This document shows, piece by piece, positions 16,804 through 26,519 of a stretch of DNA of 64,000 bases. Origin of the DNA: Rhizobium bangladeshense (GTDB lineage: Bacteria; Pseudomonadota; Alphaproteobacteria; Rhizobiales; Rhizobiaceae); the NCBI RefSeq assembly GCF_017357245.1, contig NZ_CP071612.1, forward strand, positions 1,367,001-1,431,000. The letters are read 5' to 3'. Each line of letters starts with the position of its first letter. Position 1 is the stretch's first letter. Made by a program: the position numbers and the translations under genes. The notes below the pieces were generated by a model that saw only the letters and a program-made list of their open reading frames with translations, was not told the DNA's origin and did no database searches.

Positions 16804-17070
16804 GCATTTGCGCGACATCGTGTTCGGGTAGCTGAAGGGGCTCAAAACACGTAATGCGGGAGCGTGCAGCGGCTTTGCGATTACGGCGTGCGCAAAGCTA
16901 ACCATCTCTCAGCCGTGGAAAGCTGCTCCCATGCTTCAGGTCAGCCGACGCGGTCGAACGTCATATGGCCTACGCCGGACTTATGGCAGCAATTATCGTC
17001 CGAATGTGTTGAGCATAGGCGGCGCAGCGCCGAAGTCTTGGCTTCTGAAAGCTGATGCCGCTCCGAGCGA

Positions 17071-18048
17071 TCACGTCGCAGACACCGCCTTGTGGCTGCG
17101 TTCGAGGTAATGCCCATCAAGGAAGGACCGGTAGGCGTCTGCGATACCCTCTTTCAGACCTATCTTCGGAGACCAGCCGAGAGTGCGAAGCTTCTCCACA
17201 CTCAAGAGTTTGCGTGGTGTACCATCTGGTTTGGTGAGGTCGTGAGTGATCTTGCCTTTGAAACCAACGACCTCGGAAACGAGATATGCCAATTCGAGGA
17301 TGGTGATGTCTTCGCCGGAACCTACGTTCACATGGCTGTCGGCGGAATAGGTCTTCATGAGATGGAGGCAGGCGTCGGCGCAATCATCAACATGCAAGAA
17401 TTCGCGCCGCGGCCTGCCTGTACCCCAGATGCATATCTCTTGTTGTCGGCTGATCTTGGCCTCATGCGCCTTGCGTATGAGGGCCGGCATGACATGGCTT
17501 GATTCGAGGTCGAAATTGTCATCCGGCCCATACAGATTGGTCGGCATGGCCGAGATGAAATCTCTACCATGCTGTTTGCGGTAGGCGTGGCAGAGTTTCA
17601 ATCCGGCAATCTTGGCGATGGCATACCACTCATTCGTAGGCTCAAGCGGTCCAGTCAGAAGTGAGTCCTCGACGATCGGTTGATCGGCGAATTTCGGATA
17701 GATGCAAGACGACCCCAGGAACATTAGTTTATCGACGTGAGCTCTATGAGCCGCGTGGATGACGTTCGTCTGTAGGATCAGGTTGTCGTAAAGAAAATCG
17801 GCCGGATAGGCAGCGTTCGCCAGAATACCGCCGACCCTTGCTGCAGCCAGGAAGACAACGTCGGGACGATTCCTGCCCATCCAGGTCTCCACCTGGTCCT
17901 GCCGTCTCAAATCGACCTCGGCGCGGCTGGTTGTGAAAATCTCGCAGTCCTCGGAAGCGAGACGCCGCACGATCGCGGAGCCCACCATGCCGCGGTGGCC
18001 CGCGACATAAACCTTTTTTCCGGCAAGGCTGTAGATCACCTCAGGCAT
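17071..18048 (-). CDS. fcl: GDP-L-fucose synthase
   Basis: The protein has 325 residues from the ATG at 18046-18048, overlapping the end of gmd by 8 bp. This extended-SDR epimerase/reductase turns GDP-4-keto-6-deoxymannose into GDP-L-fucose with NADPH. Evidence is [18 protein letters not shown] near the N-terminus, [15 protein letters not shown] NADP segment ([15 protein letters not shown]), the catalytic Ser in [15 protein letters not shown], the YAIAK Tyr/Lys pair in [17 protein letters not shown], and [11 protein letters not shown]. Gene order gmd-fcl is classical. The product supplies L-fucose to the polysaccharide made by this region. Confidence 0.93.
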   Translation of the reverse strand: MPEVIYSLAGKKVYVAGHRGMVGSAIVRRLASEDCEIFTTSRAEVDLRRQDQVETWMGRNRPDVVFLAAARVGGILANAAYPADFLYDNLILQTNVIHAAHRAHVDKLMFLGSSCIYPKFADQPIVEDSLLTGPLEPTNEWYAIAKIAGLKLCHAYRKQHGRDFISAMPTNLYGPDDNFDLESSHVMPALIRKAHEAKISRQQEICIWGTGRPRREFLHVDDCADACLHLMKTYSADSHVNVGSGEDITILELAYLVSEVVGFKGKITHDLTKPDGTPRKLLSVEKLRTLGWSPKIGLKEGIADAYRSFLDGHYLERSHKAVSAT

Positions 18049-19132
18049 AGGCAAAACCTTTGGTTACACCTACCGCTGGAACATTTCGCGCCATGACTTT
18101 CAGATCCTCGCGAACCATCTCCGCAACCAACTGATCAAGACTGGTCTCATGTTTCCAGCCAAGTTTCGTATGTGCCTTCGTCGGATCACCAATCAGAAGA
18201 TCAACTTCAGTCGGACGGAAATAAGCTGGATCGATCTCCACCACACACCGGCCGGATGTCTTGTCGTAGCCCTTTTCCTCAACTCCGTTTCCGCGCCAAT
18301 CAATGGGCATGCCCACCTTGGCAAAGGCTTTGTCGACGAAGGAGCGAACCGAGTGTGTTTCGCCGGTCGCAAGGACATAGTCCTCCGGTTCGTCCTGCTG
18401 CAGCATCAGCCACATTCCGCGGACATATTCGCGTGCATGTCCCCAGTCGCGCTTGGCATCCAGATTGCCCAGATAGAGCCTGTCCTGCAATCCGAGATGG
18501 ATTGCGGCCGCCGCCCGGGTGATTTTACGGGTCACGAACGTTTCGCCGCGGATCGGGCTTTCATGATTGAACAAGATGCCGTTCGAGGCGTGCATGCCAT
18601 ATGCCTCGCGGTAATTGACTACTATCCAGTAGGCGTAGAGTTTGGCCGCCGCGTAGGGTGATCGAGGGTAGAAGGGCGTCGTTTCGCTCTGCGGGACTTC
18701 CTGAACCTTGCCGTAAAGCTCGGAGGTGGATGCTTGATAGAAGCGGGTCTTCTTCGTCAGTCCCAGGAGGCGAATTGCTTCGAGCAGCCGCAAGGTGCCG
18801 GTCCCATCCGCGTTGGCCGTATATTCCGGGGTCTCGAAAGAGACTTGAACGTGGCTCTGCGCTGCGAGGTTGTAGATTTCGTCCGGCTGCGTTTCCTGAA
18901 CCACGCGAATGAGATTCGTGGAGTCAGTCATGTCCCCGAAATGCAGGATGAACCGAGGGTTCTCGATATGCGGGTCCTCGTACAGATGCTCGATGCGGCT
19001 TGTGTTGAAGGACGAAGAGCGTCGCTTGAGGCCGTGAACGATATAGCCCTTCTCCAGGAGAAACTCGGCCAGGTAAGCACCGTCCTGGCCTGTAATGCCC
19101 GTAATCAGCGCAACCTTATCTTTGTTTTTCAC
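18041..19132 (-). CDS. gmd: GDP-mannose 4,6-dehydratase
   Basis: The 363-residue protein starts at a GTG (19130-19132) with an excellent AAGGAGACCGTA site; there is no ATG nearby. It converts GDP-D-mannose to GDP-4-keto-6-deoxy-D-mannose. Signatures are [19 protein letters not shown] (NADP binding), [29 protein letters not shown], the catalytic triad region [11 protein letters not shown] with [10 protein letters not shown], and [16 protein letters not shown]. Its stop overlaps fcl, so the two are translationally coupled. Confidence 0.96.
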   Translation of the reverse strand: MKNKDKVALITGITGQDGAYLAEFLLEKGYIVHGLKRRSSSFNTSRIEHLYEDPHIENPRFILHFGDMTDSTNLIRVVQETQPDEIYNLAAQSHVQVSFETPEYTANADGTGTLRLLEAIRLLGLTKKTRFYQASTSELYGKVQEVPQSETTPFYPRSPYAAAKLYAYWIVVNYREAYGMHASNGILFNHESPIRGETFVTRKITRAAAAIHLGLQDRLYLGNLDAKRDWGHAREYVRGMWLMLQQDEPEDYVLATGETHSVRSFVDKAFAKVGMPIDWRGNGVEEKGYDKTSGRCVVEIDPAYFRPTEVDLLIGDPTKAHTKLGWKHETSLDQLVAEMVREDLKVMARNVPAVGVTKGFAYA

Positions 19133-19181
19133 TACGGTCTCCTTAATCTATTTTAACGGGAGCGGGCGTGTTCTGTTTTGC

Positions 19182-21389
19182 TTATATGAATTCGTGGTAT
19201 TTCCTCAACGATTTCACAAATAATTCCGAGTCGCTGAAGTTGTACTTGGCGTGTTTTTTGGGATCGACGTTGTTTATGGCAACGGAAAGTTCTGCGTTGC
19301 GCGCGATTTTCAGTTGATGTAAGCAAAATTCGACAGCGCGTCGGCTCGTTTTCCCCCATTTTACTACCAGCAACGTTCGTTCTGCTAATGCTGTCAGATG
19401 CATTGTATCAGCCGAGGCGAGCACAGGTGCGCTGTCGAAGATGACGATTTGACCCATCGAGGCGGCCATTCCGATGATGTCAGCCGCATCGGTCAAACGA
19501 GCGCGCCGATGGAGACTCGCATTGCCGGCCGGGATGAAGTCGATGCCGCTTGGATGGTGGTGGACGATGTCCCGGATTCCGGCCTGTCCACACAGAAATT
19601 CGTTCAATCCCTGCTTTAGATCCGACTTGAAAAACGAGTCGAGATTTCCGTGTCTGAGGTCGGCATCAACAAGCAGCACCGGAATTCCGTTGGCAGCGAG
19701 ATCAATTGCCAGTGATCTGGCGACAAGCGACTTGCCCTCTCCGCTGTGCGCCGATGTCACGACGATACTGTTGGGTAACTTTCCGCCGTTCGATTGTTTG
19801 AATGAAGTCAAAACGGAGCGAATTGCTTCGTCAAACATCCCGACTTGGATCCATCCGAAGAGCATCGACGGATCTTTCTGGTCTTTCCGTTTCAAGTGCG
19901 GGATGAAGCCGGCGGATACTGTCCGCCCCATTCCGGCAATCTGGTCGAAGCTGCGCACCGAGTTGTCCAACATCTCGACCACGAAAGCGGCCGTCACCGC
20001 GATCGATATCGAAGCCAGGAGGGCGCCGACCAGGTAAAAGAGCCGTCCGCGTCCGTGCGGCGCCAGCGGTACTGCGGCCGGCGACAAAACTTCCAGTTCC
20101 GCTCCCGGCAGCATGGCTTGTGCAACCAGGCCGCGGCGCTGCTCCTCGAGCTTTTCCACCGCCGTTTGCTCTTTGTCAGCCATGCGCTGAAGCCGCGCCA
20201 ACTCCGTTTGCGCCAGGGCAGACCGCGTGCGTTTCTCATGAGCAGCCGCCAAGGCCGACCGGACTGCGTCGTCCTCGCGATCGAGCCCCGCAAGCTTGGC
20301 GCGTATCGATTGGAGATATCGATCGGCCGCAAGATTAAGATCGGTGCGCGACTTACGGATCTTCGCGCGCATGTCGACCACGGCCTGGGCCGTATCGCCA
20401 TACGTCTCCAGAAGCCGTTCAAGATCTTGCTCCTGCGCGCGAAGCTCCCGTTGCATTGCGCCAATGCTGTCCGGAATGACCATATTCTGCAGCGCGAGCG
20501 AGAGGTCGTCAGCCGCCTCCAGCGCAGATATCGTTGCTCGCGCTTCAGCGCGGCCTTGTTCGATTTTTGTTTGCCGCTCGCCCAGCTCCATTATCGACTT
20601 GATCTGTTCAACCTGATCGTCGTCATTTGAGACGACATCCATGGTTTTTTGATACGCATCGGCTGCATCGCGTGCTGTCATGGCGCGAACCTTCTGTTCG
20701 GCAATGCGCCGCAGAAGCCATTCTTCCGCTGCGTCCAGCCGGGCCCGCAGACTATCCTTCCGCTCTTCGAGGTAGATGCTGATGAGCCGGTTGGGGACTG
20801 CGGCGGCCAGTTCGGGATCGCTCGCATCGAAGCCGATCTGAATGACGTCACCCTGACCATCGCGCCACACGCGCAGAGCCTTGTAATAATTCGGGATGAT
20901 CGGCTCGATGCTGTTTCGTCTCGACGAGGAGGGTTTTTCGCTGTCGACCAAACCGCGCAGCATTGCTCGGAGCTTGTCGATAAGCGAGACTTCCTGCAGC
21001 GCCGGATTGAATTCAGGCCAATCATCGAGCCGCAGCTCGCGGATTACCCGCTCTGCGATGCTTCTGGAAAGAAGCCGCTCGGTCTCCGATGTGGCATCCA
21101 GCGGATCGTTGCGGCCGGACTCTTCCGCGCCGAGCTTCGTCGCCAATGGCGTGTGGATGATCAGCCGGGACTCGGCATGAAAAGTCGGCTTCAATCCCGA
21201 AATCGCGGTCGCGGCAGCCGCCATAAGCAGTATGATGATGGCCACTATCATAACCATCCTTCGCCGGATGAGGCGCAGGCCCGATGTCAGATCAAGGTCG
21301 TCCGACCGAGACTCTGCCTGAAACCGGGGGTCGTAGCGCATCGACGAGAGCGAGGTGTTGCGGTCTGGCGGCACAGTTGAAATGGTCAT
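19182..21389 (-). CDS. Wzc/ExoP-like polysaccharide co-polymerase with BY-kinase domain
   Basis: The 735-residue inner-membrane protein has a Wzz domain between two membrane segments (about 45-66, MVMIVAIIILLMAAAATA, and about 460-485, LFYLVGALLASISIAV). Long periplasmic coiled coils fill 200-440. The cytoplasmic tyrosine-kinase-like domain carries Walker A SAHSGEGKSLVARS (about 545-557), Walker A' VLLVDADLRHG (about 568) and Walker B IVIFDSAP (about 645). Such proteins set chain length and couple Wzy polymerisation to export. The C-terminus has only two or three tyrosines, fewer than the usual cluster. Its start overlaps the next glycosyltransferase (ATGA), so it belongs to the leftward operon 17-24.6 kb. 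Confidence 0.9.
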   Translation of the reverse strand: MTISTVPPDRNTSLSSMRYDPRFQAESRSDDLDLTSGLRLIRRRMVMIVAIIILLMAAAATAISGLKPTFHAESRLIIHTPLATKLGAEESGRNDPLDATSETERLLSRSIAERVIRELRLDDWPEFNPALQEVSLIDKLRAMLRGLVDSEKPSSSRRNSIEPIIPNYYKALRVWRDGQGDVIQIGFDASDPELAAAVPNRLISIYLEERKDSLRARLDAAEEWLLRRIAEQKVRAMTARDAADAYQKTMDVVSNDDDQVEQIKSIMELGERQTKIEQGRAEARATISALEAADDLSLALQNMVIPDSIGAMQRELRAQEQDLERLLETYGDTAQAVVDMRAKIRKSRTDLNLAADRYLQSIRAKLAGLDREDDAVRSALAAAHEKRTRSALAQTELARLQRMADKEQTAVEKLEEQRRGLVAQAMLPGAELEVLSPAAVPLAPHGRGRLFYLVGALLASISIAVTAAFVVEMLDNSVRSFDQIAGMGRTVSAGFIPHLKRKDQKDPSMLFGWIQVGMFDEAIRSVLTSFKQSNGGKLPNSIVVTSAHSGEGKSLVARSLAIDLAANGIPVLLVDADLRHGNLDSFFKSDLKQGLNEFLCGQAGIRDIVHHHPSGIDFIPAGNASLHRRARLTDAADIIGMAASMGQIVIFDSAPVLASADTMHLTALAERTLLVVKWGKTSRRAVEFCLHQLKIARNAELSVAINNVDPKKHAKYNFSDSELFVKSLRKYHEFI

Positions 21390-22531
21390 CTTTCACCAAC
21401 CGTCGTTTGAGGTTGCGCGGAGACGGCGTCGTAGAGTTTTTCCAGCGATCGCATGTAAGCCTTCATACTGAAATGGCTGAGATAATGAGCGCGGGCCTTG
21501 GCCGAGAGACGGCTGCGGATTTCGGGATCAGTGACGAGCTTCGCCAGCGCCGCAGCCAGGGCATCCTTGTCTCCGACTGGTACGAAGACGCCGTTTTCAC
21601 CGTCGGAGATGACTTCGCTATGCGCGCCGACCCGCGTGGTGACCACTGCAAGCCCATGGGCGAGCCCTTCGACGACAGCCATTGCCAAGCCCTCTGCGTG
21701 CGAAGGCAGGACCAGGATATCTGCCCGTGCACACAAGGCTTGCGCTTCGTCGGCATCAAGCCAGCCCGGCATTTTCACAAGATCCGAAAGTCCCATGGCG
21801 GCAGCCTGGCGCCGGTAGTCCTCCACAGGTCCGTCGCCTGCCAGCACGGCACGCCACCGGAGTTCCTTCATGACCGGATGACTTAAGGCTTGCAGAAGCT
21901 CCCGAACACCTTTGCGTTCGCTCAGCCGGCCGAGGAATACGATCAACGGCATCTCGCCAACATGAACACTGCGCGCCCCGGGGTCGGGAACACAGTTGCG
22001 GATCACGACTACGCGGCGCTCGTCCACGCCCAGAAGCGTCGTCAGAGTGATGCGGTCGCGCTGGCCCAGTGCCACAACCTGGTCAGCCTTTTGGAACATC
22101 CGACATATCAGCATTTGTTGCCGTGGCGAGCGCGCCGCAAAGTCGCTCGCATAGTCGTAGTCGTGCAGGTGCAATATGTGAGGGCACCCAAGAAGACGGG
22201 CAGCCTCGGTGAGGATCAGTTTTCTTGCGGTGCTGCCGCGACCCGCGACGTGAATATGGTGGATGCGTGCCGGAGCAATTATCCGATCCTTCGCCATCAT
22301 CAAGATCGCGCCGAGCAGGCGTAACGGCGACGTCGCTACAGACCATCGAGGCCCTCTGGTGTCGGTGACCAGGTGTGTTTCGCCGGCCTTCTTCGCCGTG
22401 TTCGATATATATCCGACCAGCCTGCCGATTCCGCCACCGTTTTCGCAACCGCCCGGGACGTAGTGGCGGACGGTTGCCGCCGCGTTCCGCGCCGCTACCC
22501 GATTGCCATTCGTGAGCGCCGTCATTCGCAT
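21386..22531 (-). CDS. GT4-type glycosyltransferase
   Basis: The 381-residue protein has the GT-B two-domain fold. Evidence includes GGCENGGGIGRLVGYISNTAK in the N-terminal glycine-rich loop region, LHLHDYDYASDFAA, the domain linker FLGRLSERKGVRELLQAL, LAGDGPVEDYRR, and the nucleotide-sugar-binding EX7E motif as HAEGLAMAVVEGLAHG. It is a retaining transferase working on the cytoplasmic face of the inner membrane. Donor and acceptor cannot be told. It overlaps its neighbours on both sides. Confidence 0.88.
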   Translation of the reverse strand: MRMTALTNGNRVAARNAAATVRHYVPGGCENGGGIGRLVGYISNTAKKAGETHLVTDTRGPRWSVATSPLRLLGAILMMAKDRIIAPARIHHIHVAGRGSTARKLILTEAARLLGCPHILHLHDYDYASDFAARSPRQQMLICRMFQKADQVVALGQRDRITLTTLLGVDERRVVVIRNCVPDPGARSVHVGEMPLIVFLGRLSERKGVRELLQALSHPVMKELRWRAVLAGDGPVEDYRRQAAAMGLSDLVKMPGWLDADEAQALCARADILVLPSHAEGLAMAVVEGLAHGLAVVTTRVGAHSEVISDGENGVFVPVGDKDALAAALAKLVTDPEIRSRLSAKARAHYLSHFSMKAYMRSLEKLYDAVSAQPQTTVGER

Positions 22532-23625
22532 GCCCCGACCACCTCACGGTAAACGGCCGCAGCCTGTGCTCCGACCTGTTCAGGCGAATTCGGACCTGTG
22601 GCCCATGCGAGCGCGCTGGTCCCGAAGCTGTCTCTGAGCTCGCTGTTTTCAGCCAGTGTCCGGATGGCTCTCGCTAGCTGTTCCACATTCCCCGGCGGAA
22701 CTACCATTCCCAGTCCGTTCGGCAGAACGGTGGCTCGCAATTCGCCGACGTCAGTCACGATAACTGGTTTGCCGAATGCCGCGGCAAGGTTGAGTACACC
22801 GCTTTGAGAGGCTTCCGTATAGGGAAGGACAACGATATCGGTATCCAGAAAGAGCTGGGCGACCTCCATATCCTCGATAAAGCGGTTGCGAACATCATAG
22901 TGTCCGGCTTCCCCCATAAGAGGCCGGAAGATCCACGGATCATCGCCGCGGCCTGCGACCGTGATACGCAGATTGGGCAGCAGGTCCTTGAGCATTGCCT
23001 CGGCACGGACCAGGTGCTCCAATCCCTTGTAAGCAAAAATCCGTCCGAAAAGCAGGACGCGCAAAGTTCCATCTGCCTGGCGTCGCGCCATCTTGTGCCG
23101 CCGCGCAAGTTCCGCGTAGCGATGAATGGCCGGATGCGACAGGACATGGACGCGATCAGGCGATTTTGAATATCGCTCGAGGACCATTCGCTTCAGTCCT
23201 TCGCCATGGACGACGACATGACCCGATTGCCGCACCATCAATTGGGGAGCCCAGGCGGGCAGCGTGCGGGTGTCGGAATCGCCAGGATGCACTTCCACGT
23301 CATGGACGGTCGTCACGAGCGGGATCGGGCGCCAGAACGGCGCGGCAAAGTTCAACCAGAGCGTAGAGTTGCTCAGGAGGTGAATGACGTTCGGGCGCTC
23401 GTGCCGGATGAGGCGTGTGAGTTGGTGCAGGAACCAGGGATTCGAGAGCGAGCGGTGCCGCGGCCAGTCCAATAGGTGCAGATCGACTGCCGGATCGAAA
23501 GAGGAGGCAAGGTGGGCATAGCGCCGACGCGGAACTCCGAGGACGACCTGCAGATGTTGCGCAACGCCGCTTGCGAAGGAGATGGTGTAGTCTTCGAGTT
23601 CGGAAACCAGCAACAGGGCCTTCAT
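22522..23625 (-). CDS. GT4-type glycosyltransferase
   Basis: The 367-residue GT-B glycosyltransferase overlaps the next gene by 10 bp. Visible features are VTTVHDVEVHPGD and HVVVHGEGLKRMVL in the acceptor domain. The donor domain shows LLFGRIFAYKGLEHLVRA, ITVAGRGDDPW, VVLPYTEASQSGVLNLAAAFG in the EX7E region (T-E-A-S-Q-S-G in place of a strict E-x7-E), and VVPPGNVEQLARAI. The sugar is unknown. It forms part of the five-protein leftward transcript with the co-polymerase and the GDP-fucose genes. Confidence 0.87.
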   Translation of the reverse strand: MKALLLVSELEDYTISFASGVAQHLQVVLGVPRRRYAHLASSFDPAVDLHLLDWPRHRSLSNPWFLHQLTRLIRHERPNVIHLLSNSTLWLNFAAPFWRPIPLVTTVHDVEVHPGDSDTRTLPAWAPQLMVRQSGHVVVHGEGLKRMVLERYSKSPDRVHVLSHPAIHRYAELARRHKMARRQADGTLRVLLFGRIFAYKGLEHLVRAEAMLKDLLPNLRITVAGRGDDPWIFRPLMGEAGHYDVRNRFIEDMEVAQLFLDTDIVVLPYTEASQSGVLNLAAAFGKPVIVTDVGELRATVLPNGLGMVVPPGNVEQLARAIRTLAENSELRDSFGTSALAWATGPNSPEQVGAQAAAVYREVVGACE

Positions 23626-24572
23626 CGGGCTGACTCCGACAAGCCAACTTTCTGACCAAGTCGAGGAAGGTCGCAGGCGGTGCGCAATGCATCGCGCGTC
23701 CGCCTCAGCAAGTTTGGTTCGCCGGCGAAAAGGAGCCCTTCCATGGCAAGCCTGAATCGGGTGCGTATATCGGCGCCCTCCAGTCTGGCTGAGGCGACCT
23801 GGTACGGATAGTGATCGCTCAGACGCAGTCTTCCCGCCAGATCGTGCGCGGAAAGAAACTGGTTCGTCGCTTCAACGACAGCCTTCCAATGGGCTATCCG
23901 CTTTCTCAGCATGGCGGCGTCATCGAATGGCCGATACCAGTTGTTGTTGTGAATCCGGTAGAAGCCGAGTGGACATGGCAAGGCGACAACACCTCCCAGA
24001 AATGGATAAATGCCGGTGAGCCAGGCGTCGGCGGACATGCGGAACTGCTCTGGAATATCCCCTGCAACATCCCACCCGCTGCGCCTTACAGCAACGGCGG
24101 ATGTCATTGGAAAGGGCCACCAGCCTGCTGATCTAGCGAGCCGTGACGACAAGTTTCCCGAGCAGAGGGTCCGAGGGATCGGCTTTGAACTTGGCGAGCC
24201 GTCGCTCCGCGTTGGCTGAAGCCGGTGATAAACAAGCGATGCCTGAGGATTAGCTTGGAAGGCAGCGGCTGTCGCCGACAGCTTTCCTGGCGCCCACCAG
24301 TCATCAGCATCGAGAAAACAGAGGATGTCGCCACTGCTTGCTTTCACAGCAGCATTTATCGCGACGGCCTGCCCCTGGTTCTCCTGGAAAAGCACCTTCA
24401 CCCGCTGGTCATAGCCTTCCAGAACAGAGCGCGACTGGTCGCTCGAGCCGTCGTCGACAACGATAATCTCGACATTGGACGCCTGTTGGCTCAGGGCGCT
24501 GTCAATCGCCCGAGCCACGTAGCGCCCGTAGTTGTAGTTGTTAATAAGGACGCTGATTGTCGGCCGCTCCAT
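23622..24572 (-). CDS. GT2-type glycosyltransferase
   Basis: The 316-residue protein has a GT-A fold: ISVLINNYNYGRYVARAIDS at the N-terminus, VEIIVVDDGSSDQS, and the DxD metal/nucleotide motif as CFLDADDWW (about 86-94). The acceptor-side loop includes MSADAWLTGIYPFLG. Inverting family 2 transferases of this shape add single sugars to lipid-linked repeat units. Its ATG at 24570-24572 is the first start of the leftward operon (ATGA overlap with the next gene), so the operon promoter should lie in 24573-25196. Confidence 0.88.
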   Translation of the reverse strand: MERPTISVLINNYNYGRYVARAIDSALSQQASNVEIIVVDDGSSDQSRSVLEGYDQRVKVLFQENQGQAVAINAAVKASSGDILCFLDADDWWAPGKLSATAAAFQANPQASLVYHRLQPTRSDGSPSSKPIPRTLCSGNLSSRLARSAGWWPFPMTSAVAVRRSGWDVAGDIPEQFRMSADAWLTGIYPFLGGVVALPCPLGFYRIHNNNWYRPFDDAAMLRKRIAHWKAVVEATNQFLSAHDLAGRLRLSDHYPYQVASARLEGADIRTRFRLAMEGLLFAGEPNLLRRTRDALRTACDLPRLGQKVGLSESAR

Positions 24573-25196
24573 GACACCCCCTCAAGCGCGTCGCTGCGCG
24601 ACAGGTCGGCGCGCCAGAGTTGCGAAGGCTCGCGCGTTCGGCAGCGCAAATGGATGGAATGAGGTGAAATGCGGACTGGCATCGTCCTGCTCGCTCAGTT
24701 CGCCTCGAGCTAGTATGACTGCCGTCGGCAACACCACAACGTGTGTCGCTCCCGTTACATAGTGTACGAAACCAGGACCATGACGCAGAACCATAGCAAT
24801 CCCAACCCTTCTAAGCGTCAGCTGCCAATAACCAGCTGCGCCAGAATTACTGCCCCACTTCACCGGCAAACGGCGGCCCAGCGTGACGTGCTTCGCGGTA
24901 TGTTTTCATCGCCAAGCTACCGGTGATTGATCGCGGGTGACATCTGCTCTTATGGGCAATGTCCTTGGCCCCAGCACCAACTTTTGGGGGAGGGGTAGAC
25001 AGTCAGCTTAAACCAAACAACGTCCTTGGATGGTGGGTATGGGCGTTAGGCTTAGCTCCGCCTTCGTTTGCGTTAGTTGACTGGGGAGGTGGCGGGATGT
25101 TCGTTGGAAGCAGCGCAGCTATGAGAGGGGACCCATGTCTTTCCAAATTGCCGCGAGCACAAGCCTCTCATCTGTCCAAGCAAGTCGGGACCGGTA
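24573..25196. other. Divergent promoter region, no gene seen
   Basis: These 624 bp separate two divergent polysaccharide operons. Minus-strand frames (for example 24582-24869) lack a ribosome site or recognisable domain. The lower-GC part around 24930-25130 is the likeliest place for promoters of both operons, but I could not pick a convincing -35/-10 pair. Confidence 0.45.
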
Positions 25197-26519
25197 ATGA
25201 GAGCGTATACGCTTAGAATGGCGAATGGGCCGACTGTCAGTTGGCGAGCGATTGAGTGCTGGGGCTCCGGCCTGTGCCTCTTCCTGCAGACTGGCGCGTT
25301 TTTCCCGCTCATCTTGGCGGATCCCGACGGAGCCCTTAGCGGTCATGCCAGGTCCATATTGCGTCTGCTTTACCTGCCCGTATACGGTTTTACATTGTTG
25401 ATGCTGGTACGATATTTTTCGCAATTTCTGACAGCCCTCAAGCGAAACTGGTTTGTCCCCTTGATGGTAGCCATGCCGTTTGTGTCTGTCTTCTGGTCGG
25501 TGGGCCCATCGACGACATTCAGGCGTGCCATTGGCCTGCTGTTTACAGTCCTCCTGGCTTATGTGTTGGCGATACGCTTCACACCGAGGCAATTGCTTCT
25601 CATTGCATTTGCGACCTTCGGAGCATGTATCAGCCTAAGCCTGCTGATTTTCGTCGTGTCACCGGGTCTCGCTCGCATGCCCATGGACGGCGCGGTGCGC
25701 GGCATATTCATCCACAAGAACAGCCTCGGATGGTACGCCAGCATGATGATACTGGTATCGACGGCCGTTATAATGGACGGTCACCAGGGTCTGCGGCGAA
25801 CTGCTTTGATCTCGTTGATCGCGGGTGGGGCTTGTCTCGTCGCTTCCGGATCGATGACCGCGATCATTGCGACGGTATCGGCCTATTGCCTGATCGGCTT
25901 CTACTCCGTGCTGCAGCGAATCCGTGGCATTGGTCGCATCGTCTTCATCCTGTTTTTTGTTCAAATGTCCTTTGGACTCCTCCTTTTGCTTCACGAGTAC
26001 CTCGTTCCATTCCTTGAAGCACTTGGTAAGGATGCCACTTTGACGGGCCGAGTGCCTTTGTGGGAACTGGTCGATGGTCAGATTGCCGATCATCTGCTGC
26101 TCGGCTTCGGATACCAGGCGTTTTGGACGGAGGCGAACCCCGAAGCCTGGATTATCTGGTCGAAGATCCAATGGATGGCTCCCCACGCCCATAGCGGATT
26201 CCGCGATACGCTGCTGAACTTCGGAATAAGCGGAATGATTTTGTTCGCTCTGATGCTTTTGCAGGCATTACGTCAGGGTGCGGTTCTCCAATGCCGGGAC
26301 CCGCATTATGGCTGGCTGTGGTTGAATGTCTTCACCGTCGTGATTTTGGTGATGAACCTGACCGAGACCATCTTCCTGATCCAGAATGACGCGATTTTCA
26401 TTCTGTTTATTTCGGGCATCATTATGTTTTCGCTGTACGAGCCTGTTGTTTCAACGGCGCCTGGCCTGTCACTGTCGGCATCGGCACGCAGCAAAACGGC
26501 CGAGCTGCAAATCTCATGA
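25197..26519 (+). CDS. Wzy/ExoQ-like O-antigen polymerase family protein
   Basis: The 440-residue polytopic protein has about eleven membrane segments. The Wzy_C/O-antigen ligase pattern is clear in the central part: MDGAVRGIFIHKNSLGWYASMM, ACLVASGSMTAIIAT, the large periplasmic loop with LTGRVPLWELV, LLGFGYQAFW and APHAHSGFRDTLLNFGI. Such proteins join undecaprenyl-linked repeat units into chains at the periplasmic side. Its stop overlaps the start of the next gene by 4 bp, so the two are tightly coupled. Confidence 0.85.
   Translation: MRAYTLRMANGPTVSWRAIECWGSGLCLFLQTGAFFPLILADPDGALSGHARSILRLLYLPVYGFTLLMLVRYFSQFLTALKRNWFVPLMVAMPFVSVFWSVGPSTTFRRAIGLLFTVLLAYVLAIRFTPRQLLLIAFATFGACISLSLLIFVVSPGLARMPMDGAVRGIFIHKNSLGWYASMMILVSTAVIMDGHQGLRRTALISLIAGGACLVASGSMTAIIATVSAYCLIGFYSVLQRIRGIGRIVFILFFVQMSFGLLLLLHEYLVPFLEALGKDATLTGRVPLWELVDGQIADHLLLGFGYQAFWTEANPEAWIIWSKIQWMAPHAHSGFRDTLLNFGISGMILFALMLLQALRQGAVLQCRDPHYGWLWLNVFTVVILVMNLTETIFLIQNDAIFILFISGIIMFSLYEPVVSTAPGLSLSASARSKTAELQIS

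Noticed and set aside
24582..24869. A 95-codon minus-strand ORF in the divergent polysaccharide promoter region
   Set aside because: It has no good ribosome site and no family likeness, and it lies where promoters are expected.
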